In this document: one piece after another, positions 42,830 through 51,113 of the stretch
Layout: each line of letters begins with the position of its first letter
How positions within the stretch are numbered: the stretch's first letter is position 1
Assembly: GCF_000519205.1 (NCBI RefSeq)
Contig: NZ_JAFB01000026.1
Coordinates: forward strand, 1 to 64,000
Source of the DNA: Amycolatopsis taiwanensis DSM 45107
GTDB lineage: Bacteria > Actinomycetota > Actinomycetes > Mycobacteriales > Pseudonocardiaceae
Direction: 5' to 3'
DNA: 64,000 nt
Notes under the pieces: generated by a model
The model's input: the letters and a program-made list of their open reading frames with translations, nothing else
The model's database searches: none
Told to the model about the DNA's origin: nothing
Made by a program: the position numbers and the translations under genes

Positions 42830-44065
42830 TCAGCGCGGTGAGGTGAGTCGCTTGGCGTGGTCTTTGAGGCTGAACGCGGGATCGGCGACCTGCTCCGGCG
42901 TCGGGCACGCGCCCGCGGCGAGCAGGCGTCGGGCAGCCAGGTAGTCGGCGGGACGGTTCACTGATTCGACGGCGACCAGGCGGCCGTCGCGGAAGCAGCA
43001 GACCGAAAACCGTCCACTGTGGACATCACCGGAGATCACGGTATCGTCCCCGAGCCGCGTGAGGCCGGCGATCTGTAGCCGCAGCGGGCCCTGGTGGCTC
43101 CAGAACCAGGGCACCTCCGTGTAGGCCGACTCCGTACCGAGGATCATGTCCGCGACGTGCCGGCCCCCCTCGGTGGCGTTCTGCACGGACTCCAGGCGAA
43201 CTCGGGTACCCGCCGAGGCATTCGGGAAGGCCGCGCAGTCGCCGATCGCGTAGACGGCGTGGTCGGCCGTCCGCAGGTGCTCGTCGACGACGATCCCGTT
43301 GTCCACCTCCAGCCCGGCCGCCCGGGCCAGTTCGTCGCGTGGCTGGATGCCCACGCCGACCAGCACCAGGTCGGCGGGATACTCGCGGCCGCTGGTGCCC
43401 ACCGCGGCGGCCACGGAGCCGCGGTGCTCGACGAGCGCCCCCAAGCCCTCGCCCAGCCGCAGGTCGGTGCCCATGCGCCGGTGCGCACCGGCGAAGAAGT
43501 CCCCCGTCTCCGGCGAGACCGCACGGCCCATCGGCCGTTCGGCGGCCTCGATGACGGTGACGTCGACGCCGCGTTTGCGGGCCGCGGCCGCGAACTCCAA
43601 CCCGATGAAGCCCGCGCCGACCACGACGACCGAGCGGGCGGTGCCCAGCGCCGCCCGGAGCTTTCCCGCATCGGAGAGAGTCCGAAGCTCGTGCACACCC
43701 GCGAGGTCGATGCCGGGGACGGCGAGGGTTCGAGTGGTGGCACCGGTGGCCAGCACCAGGGCCGTGTAGGGCAGTTCCTCGCCGCCATCGAGCACCACGA
43801 CCTGCCGCGCACGATCGAGCGCGGTCACGGTCGCGTCGGTGCGGAGGTTGATCCGGTTCTCCACGAAGAACCGCTGTGCCCGCAGCGGCAGGGGTTGCGG
43901 ATCTGATGTCTCGGCAAGGAAGTCCTTCGACAGCGGCGGCCGTTGGTAAGGCAGCGCACTCTCCTCGCCGATCACGGTGACAGCACCAGGAAAGCCCTTG
44001 TGGCGCAACGAATCGGCGACCTGTACCCCGCCGTGGCCTGCTCCGACGATGACGACCTGGTCCAT
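42830..44065 (-). CDS. NAD(P)H-dependent ferredoxin reductase (FAD, putidaredoxin reductase-like)
   Basis: 411 residues. FAD motif VVIVGAGHGGVQVADSLR, the LPYQRPPLSKDFL substrate/flavin motif, NAD motif VVVGAGFIGLEFAAAARKRG and the second FAD motif AVYAIGDCAAFPN. Reductase C-terminal domain from about 320. It passes electrons from NAD(P)H to the ferredoxin. Its ATG shares a base with the ferredoxin stop (TGATG), and the P450 follows after 15 bp, so the three form an operon. Confidence 0.94.
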   Translation of the reverse strand: MDQVVIVGAGHGGVQVADSLRHKGFPGAVTVIGEESALPYQRPPLSKDFLAETSDPQPLPLRAQRFFVENRINLRTDATVTALDRARQVVVLDGGEELPYTALVLATGATTRTLAVPGIDLAGVHELRTLSDAGKLRAALGTARSVVVVGAGFIGLEFAAAARKRGVDVTVIEAAERPMGRAVSPETGDFFAGAHRRMGTDLRLGEGLGALVEHRGSVAAAVGTSGREYPADLVLVGVGIQPRDELARAAGLEVDNGIVVDEHLRTADHAVYAIGDCAAFPNASAGTRVRLESVQNATEGGRHVADMILGTESAYTEVPWFWSHQGPLRLQIAGLTRLGDDTVISGDVHSGRFSVCCFRDGRLVAVESVNRPADYLAARRLLAAGACPTPEQVADPAFSLKDHAKRLTSPR

Positions 44066-44391
44066 CAGACCTGCCCGGCCGGCACGTCGACCTCGATCTC
44101 GTCGAGGTCCCCGCCAAGTGCGATCTGGCAGCCGAGGCGGCTGCGGCGGTCGTCGCGGGGTGCGACGGTGCAGTCGAGCATCTCGTCCTCGTCCTCGCTC
44201 ATCCCGGGGAGCGCGTCAAGATGGGGCTCGCGGACGTAGACGTGGCAGGTGGCACACATCGCCTGCCCGCCGCACTCGCCGATGATGCCGCGTACTCCAT
44301 TGTGGACGGCGGCCCGCATCAGGCTGGTGCCGGGCTCGGCCTCGACGACTTCGGCGAGTCCGCCGTCGTGGTGGAATGTCACCTTTGACAT
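44065..44391 (-). CDS. [2Fe-2S] ferredoxin, adrenodoxin/putidaredoxin type
   Basis: 108 residues from ATG 44391 (MSKVTFHHDGGLAEV). Cluster ligands C40, C46, C49 and C88 give CX5CX2C...C, matching the vertebrate-type ferredoxins that serve P450s. Acidic residues (MSEDEDEMLDCTV) form the usual partner-docking patch. First gene of the ferredoxin-reductase-P450 operon, 102 bp from the divergent LysR gene. The much longer frame upstream is a shadow of the LysR gene. Confidence 0.93.
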   Translation of the reverse strand: MSKVTFHHDGGLAEVVEAEPGTSLMRAAVHNGVRGIIGECGGQAMCATCHVYVREPHLDALPGMSEDEDEMLDCTVAPRDDRRSRLGCQIALGGDLDEIEVDVPAGQV

Positions 44392-44493
44392 TGCGAGTAC
44401 CTCCTTCATGAACAGCCTCAGCGACGCCAGAGCTTCTGTAAAGCCTGAGTTGCGGGATACGAACTTGAGTAAAACTGGGATTAGCCTGGCGCC

Positions 44494-45432
44494 ATGACCG
44501 GGATCGGTTCGAAGTTCACCCTCCGGCAACTGGAGTACCTCGTCACGGTCGCCGACGAGGGGACACTGGCCGCGGCCGCCGGGCGCCACCACATCTCCCA
44601 GTCCGCCATCTCGCTGGCGATCACGGAACTGGAGCGTGCGCTCGGCGTCCAACTGCTGATGCGCCGCAAGGCCCGGGGCATCGAACTCACCCAGGCCGCC
44701 CGGCAGGTGCTGCCGGAGATCCGGAACCTGCTGGCGCACGCCGGTGAGGTGCGGTCCTCCGCGCGAAGCCTCGGCCAGTCACTCAGTGGCGACCTGGTAA
44801 TCGGCTGTTTCCCGACGCTGACGCCGTTCCTCATGCCGGAGATCCTCCGGCACTTCCCCGCGCGCCACCCCGGGGTGACCGTGCGGCTGTTCGAGGGCTC
44901 GATGGCGGAGGTGCAAGGCCGGCTGCTCGACGGCACCTGCGAAATCGCAGTGGTGTACGACCTCGCGATCGGCATCGACATCACGACGCACGTGCTCTAC
45001 CAGGTCCGGCCGTACGTCCTGTTGTCGGCCGATCACCGGCTCGCCGGCCCGGAACCGATCTCGCTGGCCGACCTGCGCGACGAGCCGATGGTGATGCTCG
45101 ACATGCCGCCCAGCGCCGCGATGTTCCGGGAAGTGCTCGCCGTGGGCGGGATCGAGCCGAACGTGCGGTTCACAACCACGCATTTCGAGTCCGTACGTTC
45201 GCTTGTCGCGAGCGGTGCCGGTTATTCGCTGCTGTTGCAACGCCCGGCGCCGGACACGACCTATGCCGGGCCACCGCTTGTCTATCGAGAGATCATCGAG
45301 GAGGTACGGACGGTTGACGTCGTGCTGGCTCACGCGCGCGACGCGCGACTCACCCGTCGCGCCCACGCCTTCGCGGACTTCTGCCGCGCGACGTTCACCC
45401 GCGGACGGCCGGGGTGCCCAGGACCTCGTTGA
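44494..45432 (+). CDS. LysR-family transcriptional regulator
   Basis: 312 residues (MTGIGSKFTLRQLEYLVTVA). HTH_1: GTLAAAAGRHHISQSAISLA, then ITELERALGVQLLMRRKARG. The effector domain follows (SLSGDLVIGCFPTLTPFLMP). Divergent from the P450 operon and its probable inducer-responsive activator. The substrate of the P450 may be the effector (inference). Confidence 0.92.
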   Translation: MTGIGSKFTLRQLEYLVTVADEGTLAAAAGRHHISQSAISLAITELERALGVQLLMRRKARGIELTQAARQVLPEIRNLLAHAGEVRSSARSLGQSLSGDLVIGCFPTLTPFLMPEILRHFPARHPGVTVRLFEGSMAEVQGRLLDGTCEIAVVYDLAIGIDITTHVLYQVRPYVLLSADHRLAGPEPISLADLRDEPMVMLDMPPSAAMFREVLAVGGIEPNVRFTTTHFESVRSLVASGAGYSLLLQRPAPDTTYAGPPLVYREIIEEVRTVDVVLAHARDARLTRRAHAFADFCRATFTRGRPGCPGPR

Positions 45433-45627
45433 ACGGGTGCGTGTAGATCGAGTTACGCAGTTCGCAACACGCCCCCGGCATGGTGACCGTGATTTCCCCT
45501 ACCTCCACCACACTGACGACGCCCACGTCTGCCCAGCCTTCTCAGGCGGCCACGGCCTCGGGCAACGTCTGCAAGGTCGGCGATCGAAAGGTGCCCCACC
45601 GGCGCTGAAGCGCGACCGGGACCCGAT

Positions 45628-46266
45628 TCAGGGCTGCATCCTCGGGTCCTCGGTCGGATCCGCATACATCGGCGGGCAACCGTCCTCGACAGCGTTGGGA
45701 CGCAGCTCGTAATGCCAAGGCTCATTGCCATAGATCTGACACAGCCCGTACGCGGCACCATGCTCGGACAGCCAAGCCGCGGCCTTCGGCGGGCCGATAT
45801 CGACCGCCTCACCCTTCACATGAGCAGACCTCTCCGGAGTGGCCACCCACCGCGCGGCCTCCTCCTGCGAGCCGTACCTGACCACAGCGTCCTGCCACAA
45901 CCGCTGCTGATACTCAGGCGACCGCCAGCCACTGTTGACCCGAAGCCCGACGCCGTCGGCTTTTGCGTCCTTCGCCGCCCGGCGCAACGCATCGAGGAGA
46001 CCCGGGTCGAGCTTGCCCACCGCCGGTATCTCCTCGTCGAACACCGAGACCGCCGCCCCGTCGGGAACGACACCGTCACTCTCGTCCAGCGCGGCCCGCG
46101 TACCGGCCGACCGGCCTCTTCTGGCCGACGAACTCGACGGAGCCGACACCACGAGCGGCCGCTGCACGACGAACGCAGCGATCGCGACACCGATGATCGC
46201 CAGGCTGCCGAGCACGGTCCGGTGTGTACGACGGGCTGGCGCTGGCAATGATGCGCTCTGGTCCAT
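45628..46266 (-). CDS. D-alanyl-D-alanine carboxypeptidase, VanY/M15B type
   Basis: 212 residues from ATG 46266 (MDQSASLPAPARRTH); a longer frame to 46320 (GTG) is possible, and GGAGG lies only one base before the ATG. An N-terminal TM/signal-anchor (VLGSLAIIGVAIAAFVV) precedes an exported M15 domain with NSGWRSPEYQQ, the SAHVKGEAVDIG zinc motif (H and D ligands) and EPWHYEL with the last His. It trims the terminal D-Ala of cell-wall pentapeptides. No vanHAX or vanRS is nearby, so glycopeptide resistance is not implied. Confidence 0.88.
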   Translation of the reverse strand: MDQSASLPAPARRTHRTVLGSLAIIGVAIAAFVVQRPLVVSAPSSSSARRGRSAGTRAALDESDGVVPDGAAVSVFDEEIPAVGKLDPGLLDALRRAAKDAKADGVGLRVNSGWRSPEYQQRLWQDAVVRYGSQEEAARWVATPERSAHVKGEAVDIGPPKAAAWLSEHGAAYGLCQIYGNEPWHYELRPNAVEDGCPPMYADPTEDPRMQP

Positions 46267-46341
46267 ACCTCCACTGAAGACGGAAAACCGTTGCCGTCGC
46301 GTATGCAGTTTTCGATACACAGGCGATACACGCCGATTCCC

Positions 46342-46592
46342 GGCCGGCTCCTCGATCCGCTTCTATTGCGAGGACGCCAACGCCGACGACGCACCCGCCG
46401 AGCCGAGCACGTTCCCCCTCGGCTTGGCGGGCTTTGGGGACGACTTCTCCGGCGTCCGGCGCTTCGCCGACCGCGACCACAAGAACATCACCCAGTGGCA
46501 CGTCTACGACGCCCCGGCGGCACTACGCCGCGCACCTGGAACCGGAGCTGGTGACCTCCGACATCCAGGGCTTCTTCCGCCCCCTGCGTTGA
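46342..46592 (+). pseudogene. Epoxide hydrolase-like, C-terminal remnant
   Basis: The plus strand reads FYCEDANADDAPAEPSTFPL, then GLAGFGDDFSGVRRFADRDH and NITQWHVYDAP, then changes frame to GGHYAAHLEPELVTSDIQGF and FRPLR before TGA at 46590-46592. Together they form the C-terminal end of an epoxide hydrolase-type alpha/beta-hydrolase, including the catalytic His (GGHYAA), with a one-base loss near 46519 and no N-terminal two-thirds. Non-functional. Confidence 0.6.
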
Positions 46593-46667
46593 GGAGATGC
46601 TCGCGGTGGCCGGTTGACCAGGCCACCGCGAGACCGGGCGGCTACGTCGACCCGAGTCGCGCGGGCA

Positions 46668-47399
46668 CTAACTGAGCCGCGCTCGATAACACTTTGTCAC
46701 GTAAGGCATTTCCACCGGATGCTTCGCGTCCAAGAGCGCGCGGACGCGCCCCAGCAGTTCTTCTCGGGTTTCGGGCTTCAGAGTGATCACATAGCTGCGG
46801 GAGGCGACCATGTCCAGGATCTGTCCAGGTGTCATCAAATGCTTCCAGCGAAAGTCCCGCGACTGAACGGGTTCGAAAGGCCTGCCCAGACGGTCCGCTT
46901 GGCGATCCTCCGTCGGCGCCTCGGCATAGCCGCGCAGGATCTGGTCCAGCTCGGCGACCCAAGGCTCTGAAACGTCACGATCGTTCCACACCAGGCCGAG
47001 CCACCCACCCGGACGCAGCACGCGGGCGGCCTCAGCGACCGCCCGCTCCGGATCAACCCAGTGCCATGCCTGGGCGCACACCAGGGCATCCGCGCTCGTG
47101 TCCGGCAACGGGATCGATTCCGCTGTCCCAGGCAACAGTGGCACCTCCGGGAGCACCCGCGCGAACTGCGCCCGCATCTCAGCCGAAGGCTCCACCGCTA
47201 CGACCTTCCGGCCCGGCCGCCGCAACGCACGGGTCAGCTTGCCGGTACCCGCTCCGAGATCGACCACGGTTCGCGCGCCCACGGGTACCAGCCAGGTGAC
47301 GGCATCCGTTGGGTAGGGCGGACGGCCACGCTCGTAGGCATCTGCCACAACTCCGAACGAGCCCGCCTGACGGTTTCTCTCGTCCTCGGCTTTGCTCAT
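46668..47399 (-). CDS. Class I SAM-dependent methyltransferase
   Basis: 243 residues from ATG 47399 (MSKAEDERNRQAGSF). Motif I TVVDLGAGTGKLTRALRR, acidic VVAVEPSAEMRAQF, post-I LPGTAESIPLPDTSADALVC, and ARVLRPGGWLGLVWNDRDVS. It resembles the UbiE/Trans-aconitate methyltransferase-like Methyltransf_11 group. Substrate not evident; no operon partner. Confidence 0.85.
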   Translation of the reverse strand: MSKAEDERNRQAGSFGVVADAYERGRPPYPTDAVTWLVPVGARTVVDLGAGTGKLTRALRRPGRKVVAVEPSAEMRAQFARVLPEVPLLPGTAESIPLPDTSADALVCAQAWHWVDPERAVAEAARVLRPGGWLGLVWNDRDVSEPWVAELDQILRGYAEAPTEDRQADRLGRPFEPVQSRDFRWKHLMTPGQILDMVASRSYVITLKPETREELLGRVRALLDAKHPVEMPYVTKCYRARLS

Positions 47400-47698
47400 T
47401 GCCGCTATTATCCCTGCGCGGACGACGGGAGCGAGTGGCGAGCCTCGGCCACGGCTCGCTCCGGATGAAACACCTTGTCTGCACGGGGTAACCGTCAACA
47501 GACCCGTCAGCGCATTGAGGAGAGTTACGCCAGGACGCCTGGCAGACCACACGAGACTCCATAAAGCGCCCAGGAGACAGCCAACCCGCCTCAAAGATCA
47601 CAAACCAGGCCTTCGACCGATCAGCCCACGAACCACAACCTGGCGCTGGTCACCAGCAAACCACACCACGCCGGGTCAGGAGGAACTCGCACCGTGGG

Positions 47699-47885
47699 GT
47701 TTGGGGGGCTCGGCCCCCAAACTAATGACGGAGGACCCGGTCCGCACTTTCCGCGAACACGGGTCCCCTGACGACGTGGGCCTAACGTGCCAGCATACGA
47801 ACCGGACCAGCGAAACCAACCCAGCCATAGTGATGGGGGTCCGGGGGCTTGCCCCCTGCTGGGGGTGTGGGGGCTCGGCCCCCAC
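47699..47885. repeat. Cluster of G/C-rich short hairpins (REP-like)
   Basis: Three hairpins with G/C tract stems: GTTTGGGGG/CCCCCAAAC (47699-47707 with 47714-47722), GGGGGC-TT-GCCCCC (47843-47856) and GTGGGGG-CTCGG-CCCCCAC (47867-47885). A fourth, CTGGGGC-TT-GCCCCCAG, lies at 48232-48248. The shared loop words GGCTCGGCCC and GGCTTGCCC suggest one dispersed hairpin family. Part of an 877-bp stretch (47400-48276) without a gene; the remainder of it shows the att site and arm-like repeats listed separately. Confidence 0.65.
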
Positions 47886-47919
47886 AGGACAAGACGATGA
47901 TCGCCAAGGGGGAAGGCGT

Positions 47920-47938
47920 GCCCGCCGAACAGGCGGGC
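47920..47938 (-). terminator. Likely ancestral tRNA-Ala terminator, now displaced
   Basis: GCCCGCC-GAACA-GGCGGGC, a perfect 7-bp stem 12 bp beyond the duplicated tRNA 3' half at 47950-47993. Before insertion of the element this would have followed the intact tRNA-Ala gene (inference). Confidence 0.5.
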
Positions 47939-47949
47939 CCCAAGATCGG

Positions 47950-47993
47950 GTGGAGCTGAGGGGAATCGAACCCCTGACCTTCTCGATGCGAAC
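47950..47993 (-). repeat. Attachment-site repeat: tRNA-Ala 3' half
   Basis: Identical to 51113-51156. It corresponds to tRNA-Ala nucleotides from the anticodon stem to the discriminator base. Identity stops exactly at 47994. It is one end of the integrated element (attL or attR), not a functional tRNA, because the 5' half is missing. Confidence 0.85.
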
Positions 47994-48075
47994 TGTCGGC
48001 ATCCGGGTTTTCCCCTGGTCACTGGGGACATCGTGACTGCGATAACGGGCGTTGACGGTCACTGCTGGCCGGTGC

Positions 48076-48105
48076 CGTTGCTGTACTTTGCTGCTGTACA
48101 GCAAC
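48076..48105. repeat. Arm-type repeat near the left end of the element
   Basis: CGTTGCTGTAC followed by TTTGCTGCTGTAC; the 24 bp 48076-48099 recur at 51039-51062 with a single mismatch. It also contains the inverted pair GTTGCTGTAC...GTACAGCAAC (to 48105). One copy lies 83 bp inside the left att repeat, the other 51 bp inside the right one. Position suggests integrase or Xis arm-binding sites. Confidence 0.6.
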
Positions 48106-48276
48106 CGAACACGTTCTCAGCTTGGGAACCAAGGGTGACGTGCCTGAAAACCGACGCTGACCTGCGGTTGGGGATGTGCGCTGGGTATCTCCGTTGACCG
48201 TGGTTGACCGAGGCATGGTGTTGGGATGTTGCTGGGGCTTGCCCCCAGTCGGCTCGGACTGCGGGCCGAAAGCGAG

Positions 48277-48732
48277 CTAGGACGGCGAGTTTGTGGGACC
48301 GAAGAACTGTGCCACCTGGTTGAAGATCCCCGTTGCCTTCTGGATGGTTTGGTTGTCACCAATCTTCATGGGTTCGCCGAGCTGCGGATCGTAGGCGGTC
48401 AGCCCGGTCGCGGCCTCGACGATCGACGCGAGCGCGTGGACCTGCCTGACGACCTCTTCGGCCCCGTCGCCATCGCTCCAGTAGGGAACGGTCATCGACC
48501 ACTCGCCTTGCAGGTAGCTCACGTCGATACCGGTCGGCGGGTGGGTCAGGCTCCAACTCGGCGGCCCGTCGACGATCGAGATCTCTCCTCGAAACAACTT
48601 CCGTGCACTGGCCGTGATCACGTCCCATCCGACCGGGAGGTCCTGGTTTGCAGGTTGGTTCTCCAGCGCCTCCATCGCGTCCTCCCAGGACTGGCCAGGC
48701 GAACGTTGAAGGAAATAGATGTCGTAGCTCAT
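48277..48732 (-). CDS. Conserved hypothetical protein
   Basis: 151 residues from ATG 48732 (MSYDIYFLQRSPGQSWEDAM). The frame continues to 49176, but that extension runs antisense through the hairpin and lacks protein-like composition. The opening pattern MSYDxYFxxR with a following SWEDAMEALE is seen in small cytoplasmic actinobacterial proteins of unknown function, sometimes next to toxin genes. No domain recognised. The only apparently intact non-recombination gene of the element. Confidence 0.65.
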   Translation of the reverse strand: MSYDIYFLQRSPGQSWEDAMEALENQPANQDLPVGWDVITASARKLFRGEISIVDGPPSWSLTHPPTGIDVSYLQGEWSMTVPYWSDGDGAEEVVRQVHALASIVEAATGLTAYDPQLGEPMKIGDNQTIQKATGIFNQVAQFFGPTNSPS

Positions 48733-48785
48733 GCAGCGAGGGTACTTGCGTCGCGGGCTCTCACCTGCATGGTTCGGGCTGAAGT

Positions 48786-48915
48786 GATCTCCTCGCGGCG
48801 CGGGTTCATCCCTGCCGGGCCGGGTGGTGCCGGTCAAGGGTCTGCCGGAGGCCGCGAAGCGCCCTTGACCGGTGCCACCCGGTCTGGCAGCCCTCGGGCG
48901 CGCCGTGAGGAGGTC
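48786..48915. repeat. Very long imperfect hairpin inside the element
   Basis: The left arm (48786-48840) pairs with the right arm (48861-48915) along about 55 bp with few mismatches. The inner stem GGTGCCGGTCAAGGG / CCCTTGACCGGTGCC is nearly perfect and the outer stem CTCCTCGCGGCGCG / CGCGCCGTGAGGAG has one mismatch. The loop is 20 nt (48841-48860). It directly precedes the Rep-like remnant. A single-strand replication origin, other replication structure or structured RNA are the candidate roles. Confidence 0.7.
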
Positions 48916-48954
48916 ACCGGACGCTAGTCCGTTTCGCCACGCGCCAGGTCCTTT

Positions 48955-49638
48955 GTGGACCCCGACACTCGCGAACCGCTGACCGAGTGGGACCAGGCTG
49001 TAGAGGAGGTTGAGGAACCCGCGCACGTGGCCACCTTCGGACGGCAGGTCCATTCCAAGGGCATTCTCGGCGGCACCGAAGAAGCCGGGCGCCACATCGG
49101 CTATCTGACCAAGTACCTCACCAAATCCACGGGAGAGGTCGTCGAGGCCGATTCGGCACGGCAACGGGAGCACCACGACCGGCTACACGCCGAGCTGGCT
49201 GTGACGCCCTGCTCGCCAAGGTGCGCGGTCTGGCTGCTGTACGGCATCCAACCCCAAGGCGTCACCTCGCGAACCACGCCGGGGCACTGCAAGGGGCGGG
49301 CACATCGGCGGACCACGCTCCGCCTACCAGGGCGGCGGGTGCTGGTCTCGCGCAAATGGTCCGGCAAGACACTCGCCGACCACAAGACAGATCGCAAAGC
49401 CTTCGTGCGAGACATGCTCGCCGGAGTCGGCATCGTCAAACCCGAACAAGACAAGGCACGGCTCGTCTGGCGGAAGGTCCAGCCCGGCGACCGGGACGCC
49501 CCACCACGCGCGCATCTGCTCATGCGTGCGATCGCCGAACGAATCACCTGGCGGGCCGAGTACGACCGAGCGCTACTTGCGGCTTCCGGGCCGCCTGGCG
49601 GGGTTCCAGAAACTTCGGCAATTCCACAAGCAGCCTGA
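48955..49638 (+). pseudogene. Replication initiator (RepSA-like), 5'-truncated
   Basis: 227 codons open from an apparent GTG. The sequence resembles the C-terminal half of AICE/plasmid replication initiators: HVATFGRQVHSKGILGGTEE, then AGRHIGYLTKYLTKSTGEVV, cysteines in TPCSPRCAVWLLYGIQPQG, and CKGRAHRRTTLRLPGRRVLV. The N-terminal catalytic half, usually another 200 residues or more, is absent, replaced by the long hairpin region. Rolling-circle initiation should be lost. Confidence 0.7.
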
Positions 49639-49653
49639 CTACCTGGGAGACTA

Positions 49654-49848
49654 ATGGAACAGATCTTCATCAAGCGGAAGTGGCACACCGTCGCCGAAGT
49701 AGCAGCGATGCTCGGCTACGGGCTCTCGAAAACCAAGATGCTCGTGGCGACCGGGCAGATTCGATCCATAAAGTATGGTCGAAACCGGCGCATCCTGCCG
49801 GAATGGGTTGACCAGTACATCAACGATCGCGTGTCAGAGGCGGCTTGA
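49654..49848 (+). CDS. Excisionase-like HTH protein (Xis)
   Basis: 64 residues (MEQIFIKRKWHTVAEVAAML). MerR/excisionase-type winged HTH: TVAEVAAMLGYGLSKTKMLV, then ATGQIRSIKYGRNRRILPEW. Typical of the small Xis encoded just before int in pSAM2-like elements, where it directs excision. Its stop is 2 bp before the integrase GTG. It appears intact although the integrase is not. Confidence 0.85.
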   Translation: MEQIFIKRKWHTVAEVAAMLGYGLSKTKMLVATGQIRSIKYGRNRRILPEWVDQYINDRVSEAA

Positions 49849-49849
49849 C

Positions 49850-51034
49850 GTGACTGGGAAGGCTCGTGCGAACGGGGAAGGGTCCATCTTCCCTTACCGA
49901 CAGGGATTCGCGGCCTACGTGTGGGTGCGTACGCCGATGGGTGAGCGGAAACGCAAGTACGTGTACGGCAAGACGCGCGAAGAGGTGCACGAGAAGCGGG
50001 TGAAGCTGCATCAAGCGGCCAAGGATGGCCCGGTCGCTTCCCGTGTGCCTCGCCTCGATGAGTACTTGCAGTACTGGCTTCATGAGGTGATCAAGCCTAA
50101 CCGGGCACCACTGACGTTCGTGAACTACGAGTTGTTCGTGCGGCTCTACATCGCGCCCGGCCTGGGCGACCGGCGGCTTGACCGGCTCCAGGTCCGGGAC
50201 GTGCAGAAGTGGGTGAACAGGATCCCGGACACCTGCCAGTGCTGCGCCCAGGGCAAGGATGCCCGGCGTGACAAGAAGCGTCAGCGGTGCTGTGCCCGCG
50301 GAGTGTGCTGCAAGGAAGCACCCTCGGCGCGCACAGTGTCCGACATCCGGGCGTGTCTGCGGTCCGCGCTGTCGAACGCTGTCCGGGAGGAGCTGATCAG
50401 CAAGAACGTGGCAGCGAACATCGTCTTGCCAGCGGTCCGTAAGCGAAAGGGCAAGGCATGGTCGAGTGAGGAAGCCCACCAGTTCCTGGAGTCCGCACGC
50501 CGCGATCGTGACCCGCTGTACGCGGCGTACGTGCTGATCCTGGTCCTGGGGCGACGTGGACTTCGAGGCTGAAGAGCTATCGGTGGCTCTCCAACTGCAG
50601 CGTGTTCAAAAGCGGTTGCTCCATCGAGAGACCAAGACGGAGGCGTCCGACGACGAGCTGCCGCTGGTCGGCATCTGTGCGGCAGCCCTGCGCGAACGGA
50701 AGCAGGAACAGCAACATCACATCAAGGCGGCCGGCGCGGCGTGGCAGCGATCGAAACTGATCTCCACCACCCGGTCGGGGACCCCGGTTGAACCTAGGAA
50801 CTTCAACCGGTCCTGGGGCCCCGCGTGGCGCGGTCCGGGGTACGAAAGATCACCGTGCACGACGGCCGCCGAACCTGCGCGACCCTGCTCGTAGACCTCG
50901 ACGTGCACCCGCGTCAGGTTATGCAGATCCTCCGTCACGCCGAGTTCTCGGTGACGATGGAGATCTATGCCAAGGCGTCGAGCAAGGCCACCAAGGACGC
51001 TCTGAAGCGGTTGGGGGACAGCCTCGACGGCTGA
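49850..51034 (+). pseudogene. Tyrosine recombinase (integrase), internally deleted and frameshifted
   Basis: GTG 49850 opens an AP2-like arm-binding region (GEGSIFPYRQGFAAYVWVRT) and a SAM-like core (VPRLDEYLQYWLHEVIKPNR). Near 50550 the reading frame shifts and about a dozen residues are missing between LILVLG and DVDFEAEEL, just where box I (LRRGE, with the first catalytic Arg) should be. Another frameshift near 50825 separates RNFNRSWG from VRKITVHDGRRTCATLL. Box II HDGRRT, LRHAEFSVTMEIYA and the Tyr are present in the last frame. It cannot make an active enzyme. Confidence 0.82.
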
Positions 51035-51038
51035 GGCC

Positions 51039-51062
51039 CGTTGCTGTACTTCGCTGCTGTAC
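51039..51062. repeat. Arm-type repeat near the right end of the element
   Basis: Copy of 48076-48099 with one difference (TACTTCGCTG instead of TACTTTGCTG). It begins 5 bp after the integrase stop and lies just before the tRNA terminator. Confidence 0.6.
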
Positions 51063-51067
51063 GAACG

Positions 51068-51106
51068 TCAAAGGCCCGGTTCGAAGATCGCGAACCGGGC
51101 CTTTGA
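51068..51106 (-). terminator. tRNA-Ala terminator supplied by the inserted element
   Basis: Perfect 16-bp stem (51068-51083 with 51091-51106; TCAAAGGCCCGGTTCG and its complement) with a 7-base loop, 8 bp after the tRNA 3' end. The stem ends in A/T-rich tracts on both sides, so it could terminate transcription from either direction. It lies inside the element's att boundaries, so it replaced the original terminator. Confidence 0.8.
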
Positions 51107-51113
51107 CCTGCTG

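Noticed and set aside
45628..46266. Vancomycin-resistance gene cluster
   Set aside because: A VanY-type carboxypeptidase alone is common in actinobacteria; no vanH, vanA, vanX or vanRS is nearby.
47950..47993. A second tRNA-Ala gene
   Set aside because: Only the 3' half from the anticodon stem onward is present; identity to the real tRNA stops there. It is the duplicated attachment site.
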